Assembly: GCA_963575745.1 (NCBI GenBank)
Contig: CAUYUJ010009402.1
Coordinates: 175,956 to 205,955 of the forward strand
Reading direction: 5' to 3'
From: Prorocentrum cordatum
Taxonomy: Eukaryota > Sar > Dinophyceae > Prorocentrales > Prorocentraceae
Length of the DNA stretch: 30,000 nucleotides
In this document: one piece after another, positions 26,751-30,000 of the stretch
Layout of the letters: each line of letters opens with the position of its first letter
Numbering within the stretch: the stretch's first letter is position 1
Translations under genes and position numbers: made by a program
The notes under the pieces: model-generated
The model's input: only the letters and a program-made list of their open reading frames with translations
What the model was told of the DNA's origin: nothing
Database searches by the model: none

Positions 26751-27018
26751 GCGCGCCAGGAGGAGGAGGATGAGGAGGAGGAGGAGGAGGAGGAGGAGGA
26801 GGAGGAGGAGGAGGAGGAGGAGGAGGAGGAGGAGGAGGAGGGGGCTGTCATCTAGGAGGAGGAGGAGGAGGAGGAGGAGGAGGAGGAGAGGAGGAGGAGG
26901 AGGAGAGGAGGAGGGAGGAGGAGGAGGAGGGCTGTCATCTAGGAGGAGGAGCGGAGGAGGAGGAGGAGGAGGAGGAGGAGGAGGAGGAGGAGGAGGAAGA
27001 GGGGGAGGAGGAGGAGGA
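26751..27018. repeat. GGA polypurine array with repeated interruptions
   Basis: GGA units are interrupted at 26842-26854 and 26929-26942 by the same GGGCTGTCATCTAGGAGG text, which divides the array into three sections. It starts at the 5' break of the second LINE fragment. Phase breaks GGAGAGG also occur. Confidence 0.95.
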
Positions 27019-27280
27019 CCATCGTCCCCCTCCTCGCCCCCGCGAAACCCTCCTGCCCGCCTCCTCACCCCGCCCCCTCTCCGCTCACTGCCCCTACCCC
27101 CTTCCGCTTCGCCCACTCATTTGGGTTCGGGCTCTCATGCTCTTGGGCGGAGGCGAAGACCTAGGAAGAGCCTCGGCTCGGCCCTTGCGCCCCCCCTTTT
27201 CCGGGACGGCCCGCCCTCGCTTCTCGCTGCATGCGAGGGGGGCATGTTTCATCCTGCTATTCAGCCTTGTCCAGCCTTCT

Positions 27281-27333
27281 TCTCCTCCTCCTCCTCCTCC
27301 TCCTCCTCCTCCTCCTCCTCCTCCTCCTCCTCC
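27281..27333. repeat. TCC trinucleotide array
   Basis: About 17 clean TCC units follow CCAGCCTTCT and lead to CCGCGTGCCCC. Opposite in orientation to the GGA array 260 bases upstream. Confidence 0.9.
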
Positions 27334-27369
27334 CGCGTGCCCCTCTTCTTGCTCGTCCTTCTCCTGTCT

Positions 27370-27500
27370 GCGCCAGCCGCAGCCCAGGCTGACGCACGTG
27401 CCGCGCCGAGCGTCCGTCCTCGGCAAGGCCGTGCCGTCGTCGCAGCTCGGCGCCGAGGGCGGACGTCGTCGTTTCGCCGTCGGCGATCGTGTTCCGGGGC
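27370..27500 (+). other. Coding-like segment, product unknown
   Basis: One plus frame reads SVLGKAVPSSQLGAEGGRR followed by RFAVGDRVPGLVRSS, with third positions mostly G or C. The FAVGDRV phrase resembles the strand of small beta-barrel domains but is too short to assign. No start, stop or splice site is established. It may be an exon fragment left among repeats. Confidence 0.25.
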
Positions 27501-27558
27501 TCGTGCGCTCCTCCCGTCTGCGCCTCCCCGCCCCGCGGGGCCGCTCCCCCCCCCCAGG

Positions 27559-27695
27559 CCAGCCGCGGGGCGGCGCTCCGGGCCCAGAAGATAGACCTCG
27601 ACATCCGCTACATGGAGGCCGAGGCGCCCGACGTCTGCCGGGAGGGGGGGGTGGACCGAATTGGGACAATGGCATATGAGGTCGACTGCAAGTGA
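27559..27695 (+). other. Possible exon after a polypyrimidine-AG acceptor
   Basis: A strong acceptor-like CTCCCCCCCCCCAG ends at 27558. The next frame reads ASRGAALRAQKIDLDIRYM, then EAEAPDVCREGG, with nearly all codons ending in G or C, and stops at 27693-27695. The last ten codons (RIGTMAYEVDCK) look less constrained. I do not recognise the protein. The preceding coding-like segment at 27370-27500 might be the upstream exon, but the frames cannot be joined with confidence. Confidence 0.3.
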
Positions 27696-27851
27696 GAGTG
27701 GCTCTTCGCCGGAGTGACCTTTGGTGCGGGCTCACAGGGGTCCCTCCCCCCAGCATCGGCCAACACGCTTGGATGTGTCCCCATCGCGGCCCCCGAAAGC
27801 CGCACTCTGAAGGTCACTCTTGCCCAGGGTCACTCTTTCGAGTAGCCGATG

Positions 27852-28014
27852 AACATAATTTGTCTGATCTCCGCGCGGATGTCTTGGATCGGCGCTAGGG
27901 CCCCCTGGCGGCGCCTCCAGCACCGCCTCTGGCGCTGGAGGCGCGCCAGGGAGGGGGGTCCAGCGCAGATCCAAGACATCCTCGCGGACGGCCGAAATGT
28001 TCTGTTATTATGTT
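27852..28014. mobile_element. Fold-back element, about 160 bp
   Basis: Arms: AACATAAT at 27852-27859 with ATTATGTT at 28007-28014, GATGTCTTGGATC at 27878-27890 with GATCCAAGACATC at 27968-27980, and GGCGCCTCCAG against CTGGAGGCGCGCC nearest the centre. The loop is about 13 bases. The arms have several mismatches and an indel of about 8. It has no coding capacity. No target duplication was found, and it adjoins the 90-bp minisatellite. Confidence 0.65.
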
Positions 28015-28017
28015 GGT

Positions 28018-29125
28018 ATCCATGGGCCATGGGGAGCTCCACCGAAGGGCTCCTGTGGCAGGGTTCGCATGGCGCCACCGAACCAATCCTAGCACACCCC
28101 TCACTCGTTTCGTTGCCCCATATGGAGCTCCACCAAAGGGCCCCACTGGCAGGGTTCGCATGGCGCCATCGCGTCCATGCCGGCACACCCCTCAAACGTT
28201 TTGAGGCCCCATTGTGCACCCCACCAACGGCCCCAGTGGCAGGGCTCGCATGGCGCCTCTGGACCCATGTCGGCACACCTCTCAAACGTTTCGTGGCCCC
28301 ACAGGGAGCTCCACCGAGGGCCCCACTGGCAGGGTTCGCATGGCGCCACCGCACCTATTTGGGTACGCCCATCGCACGCTTCGTGCATTGCGCCATTGCG
28401 CCAACTTGGGCACAACCCTTCACACGCTTCGTGGCCCCATAGGGGACTCCACCAAGGCCCCAGCGGCAGAGTTCGCATGGCGCAACCGCGCGCACTTCAC
28501 CCCACCGAAGGCCCAAGTGGCGGGGTTCGCAAGGCGCCACCGCGCCCGTGTTGGCACACCCGTTTCACGTTTCGCTGCCCCATAGGGAGCCCCACGGAAG
28601 GCCTTAGCGACAGGGTACGCATGGCGCCGCCGCGCCCATTCACACCCTACAAACGTTTGGTGGCTCCATGGGGAGCTCTAGCGAGGGCCCCAGTGGTAGG
28701 GCTCGCATGGCTGGCATGGTCCGGCACACCCTCACGCGCTTCGTGGCTCCATAAGGGGGCTCCATCGAAGGGACCCAGTGACGGGGGTCGCATGGCGCCA
28801 CCGCAACCATGTTGGCACACCCCTCTCACGCTTCGTGGCCCCACAGGGAGTGTCACCGAAGGTCCCAGTGGCAGGGTCCGCAAAGCGCCACCGCACCCAT
28901 GTCAGCACACCGGTCACACGTTTCTTTGCCCCATAGGGAGCTCCACCGAAGGCCCGAGTGACCGAAGGCCCCAGTTGCATCATGGTTCGCATGGCGCCAC
29001 CGCGTCCATGCCGGCACACCCGTCACACGTTTCGTAGTCCCTTTTGCAGCCCCAGTTGCATGGTTCGCATGGTGCCACCGCGCCCACTTCGGCACACCCT
29101 CAAACGCTCCGTGGCCTCATAGGAA
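28018..29125. repeat. 90-bp minisatellite, about 12 units
   Basis: Consensus landmarks: GGGAGCTCCACCGAAGG, CCCAGTGGCAGGGTTCGCAT, GGCGCCACCGC, CGGCACACCC and CACACGTTTCGTGGCCCC. The GGTTCGCATGG anchor occurs at 28067, 28158, 28248, 28338, 28475, 28529, 28619, 28705, 28790, 28880, 28989 and 29067. Five of the eleven steps are exactly 90. Where that is so, both strands stay open with a 30-residue repeat (minus: ATGALGGAPYGATKRVRGVP-like). Other steps (137, 54, 86, 85, 109, 78) show partial units and break the phase, so a protein product is unlikely. Confidence 0.9.
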
Positions 29126-29510
29126 GCTGCCCCTCTTGCGTCCCACCTGCGCTGCGGTACTCGCACCCGCAAATGGTCGGGTCCTCCGCCAGGATAATTT
29201 CTGGTCGCGGTAGATACGCTGGGCAGACGGGAAAAGGCGGCTTTAAGTCCGCCCGCCTAGTCTGTCTTGCGTCCCGCCGTGCAGTGAGGTGCACCAAGCC
29301 GAACTCTGCTTGGATCTGCTGTCGATCGGTATGCAAGTGCCGAGATACAAGAAATGCGCAGATGGCGAGGGCCCCAGTGTATCGAGATTATGAGCCGCAT
29401 CGCTGGGCATGTGATGCAAGACATGCAGGGTATGTGCAATGGCAGATGCTAGGGGGTATGGGGTGGAGGACAGGGAGCAGGATACCGATTCCGCTACAGA
29501 GGATCAGATA
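29126..29510. other. No gene seen
   Basis: Unique-looking sequence with short open frames only. No RNA gene or recognised motif. Confidence 0.5.
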
Positions 29511-29511
29511 T

Positions 29512-29620
29512 CGATACCGATACAGCTACATCAGGAGATAGAGACAGAGAGAGTGAGACATAGAGAGAGAGAGAGAGAGAGAGTGATGAGACGGAGCGAG
29601 ATACCGATACCGATACAGCT
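29512..29620. repeat. GA microsatellite flanked by GATACCGATACAGCT
   Basis: A GA run at 29562-29583 is flanked by the same ATACCGATACAGCT at about 29513-29526 and 29607-29620, with extra GATACC units on the right. The rest to about 29600 is purine-rich. Confidence 0.8.
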
Positions 29621-29697
29621 CGTGGAGCTCAGATGTGCTCAGCCACCTGAACGAGGACTAAACTGCCGATCATTCGAACTCTGACGTATTTTTTACA

Positions 29698-29850
29698 GAG
29701 GCAGACGGAGCAGGAGGAGGGAGGAATGATGATGAGGCTGAGCACAGAGGAGAAACACGAGGACAGGGGAGGAGGGGGGAGGAGGGGGAGGGGCAGGACG
29801 AGCTGTAAAAGGTGACGATTGGGAAGGGAGGCGGACAGAGGAGGACGATG
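29698..29850. repeat. Purine-rich low-complexity tract
   Basis: Irregular GAGGAG/GGGGAGG text with few pyrimidines. No unit period is clear. The remaining bases to the window end show no gene. Confidence 0.7.
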
Positions 29851-30000
29851 TCACCCCCAATTTTCACTCCGACACCCTCCGAGCTGTACCTTGCTTTGAA
29901 TGACGCAATGACGACGTCACTAGGCGTGACATCCGTGGTTTGGTGTCTTTCGCTTAGGTAGGGTCGATGGTGGATCTGGATTGGAGAGCATTGGAGCGTT

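Larger units (their letters stand above)
24830..26760 (-). mobile_element. Second LINE fragment: RT tail, RNase H, zinc knuckle
   Basis: On the minus strand the order is RT-to-RNase H connector, RNase H and a C-terminal cysteine motif, as in dinoflagellate LINEs of the common RT-RNase H type. The catalytic RT is absent: the 5' side stops at a GGA array (26751). At least one in-frame stop (near 26306) and two frame changes show decay. It is not a copy of the 3-13 kb element, since its RNase H sequence and domain order differ. Confidence 0.8.

Noticed and set aside
28018-29125. GGTTCGCATGG in each minisatellite unit as a tRNA-derived (SINE-like) box
   Set aside because: The flanking stems and an A-box are missing; the similarity to a T-loop is too short.
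1-30000. CRISPR arrays, attachment sites, spliced-leader RNA genes
   Set aside because: No regular repeat-spacer pattern and no dinoflagellate spliced-leader sequence was seen in a reading by eye.

Overview
The window looks like repeat-rich nuclear DNA of a dinoflagellate. The basis is GC-rich, almost gene-free sequence with many long trinucleotide arrays, several families of small inverted-repeat elements, and non-LTR retrotransposon remains of the kind found in dinoflagellate genomes (multi-frame reverse transcriptase, RNase H and zinc-knuckle peptides). No bacterial-type operon, tRNA, rRNA, spliced-leader RNA, CRISPR array or intact single-copy cellular gene could be recognised. A Prorocentrum- or Polarella-like source is a guess from the style of the sequence only.

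Layout. 1-2400: mostly non-coding, with trinucleotide arrays and one GC-rich coding-like island. 2400-13540: a large minus-strand retroelement block. In its 5'->3' (minus) order it holds a long intact coiled-coil ORF (13140-11299), a cysteine-rich zinc-ribbon-like ORF (about 11336-10851), a proline-rich broken region, an RNase H domain (about 8800-8380), an AP-type endonuclease (about 8150-7330), a linker, a reverse transcriptase (about 6500-5240) and a tandem C2H2 zinc-finger tail in an intact 780-codon ORF (5391-3049). RNase H lies before the endonuclease, and the two are joined in one open frame, which is not the usual order. The same minisatellite core occurs beyond both ends of the block. 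13540-17100 and 19300-21550: short elements with terminal inverted repeats (two of three families checked have an apparent target-site duplication), plus two blocks of a GGGCCTCTTGGG-type repeat. 20430-20790, 24608-24797 and 26751-27018: long polypyrimidine or polypurine arrays. 22690-23250: an 83-bp tandem repeat. 23415-24475: a CAT-type array of about 1 kb. 24830-26760: a second, unrelated and decayed LINE fragment with the more usual order (RT tail, RNase H, zinc knuckle). 27850-29120: a fold-back element abutting a 90-bp minisatellite.

Together: no cellular pathway is encoded here. The coherent system is the 3-13 kb retroelement, whose parts would cover nucleoprotein assembly (coiled coil, zinc ribbon), RNA removal (RNase H), target nicking (endonuclease), copying (RT) and nucleic-acid binding (C2H2). 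The copy carries several frameshifts and at least two stops, so it is inactive as read, unless some breaks are sequencing errors.
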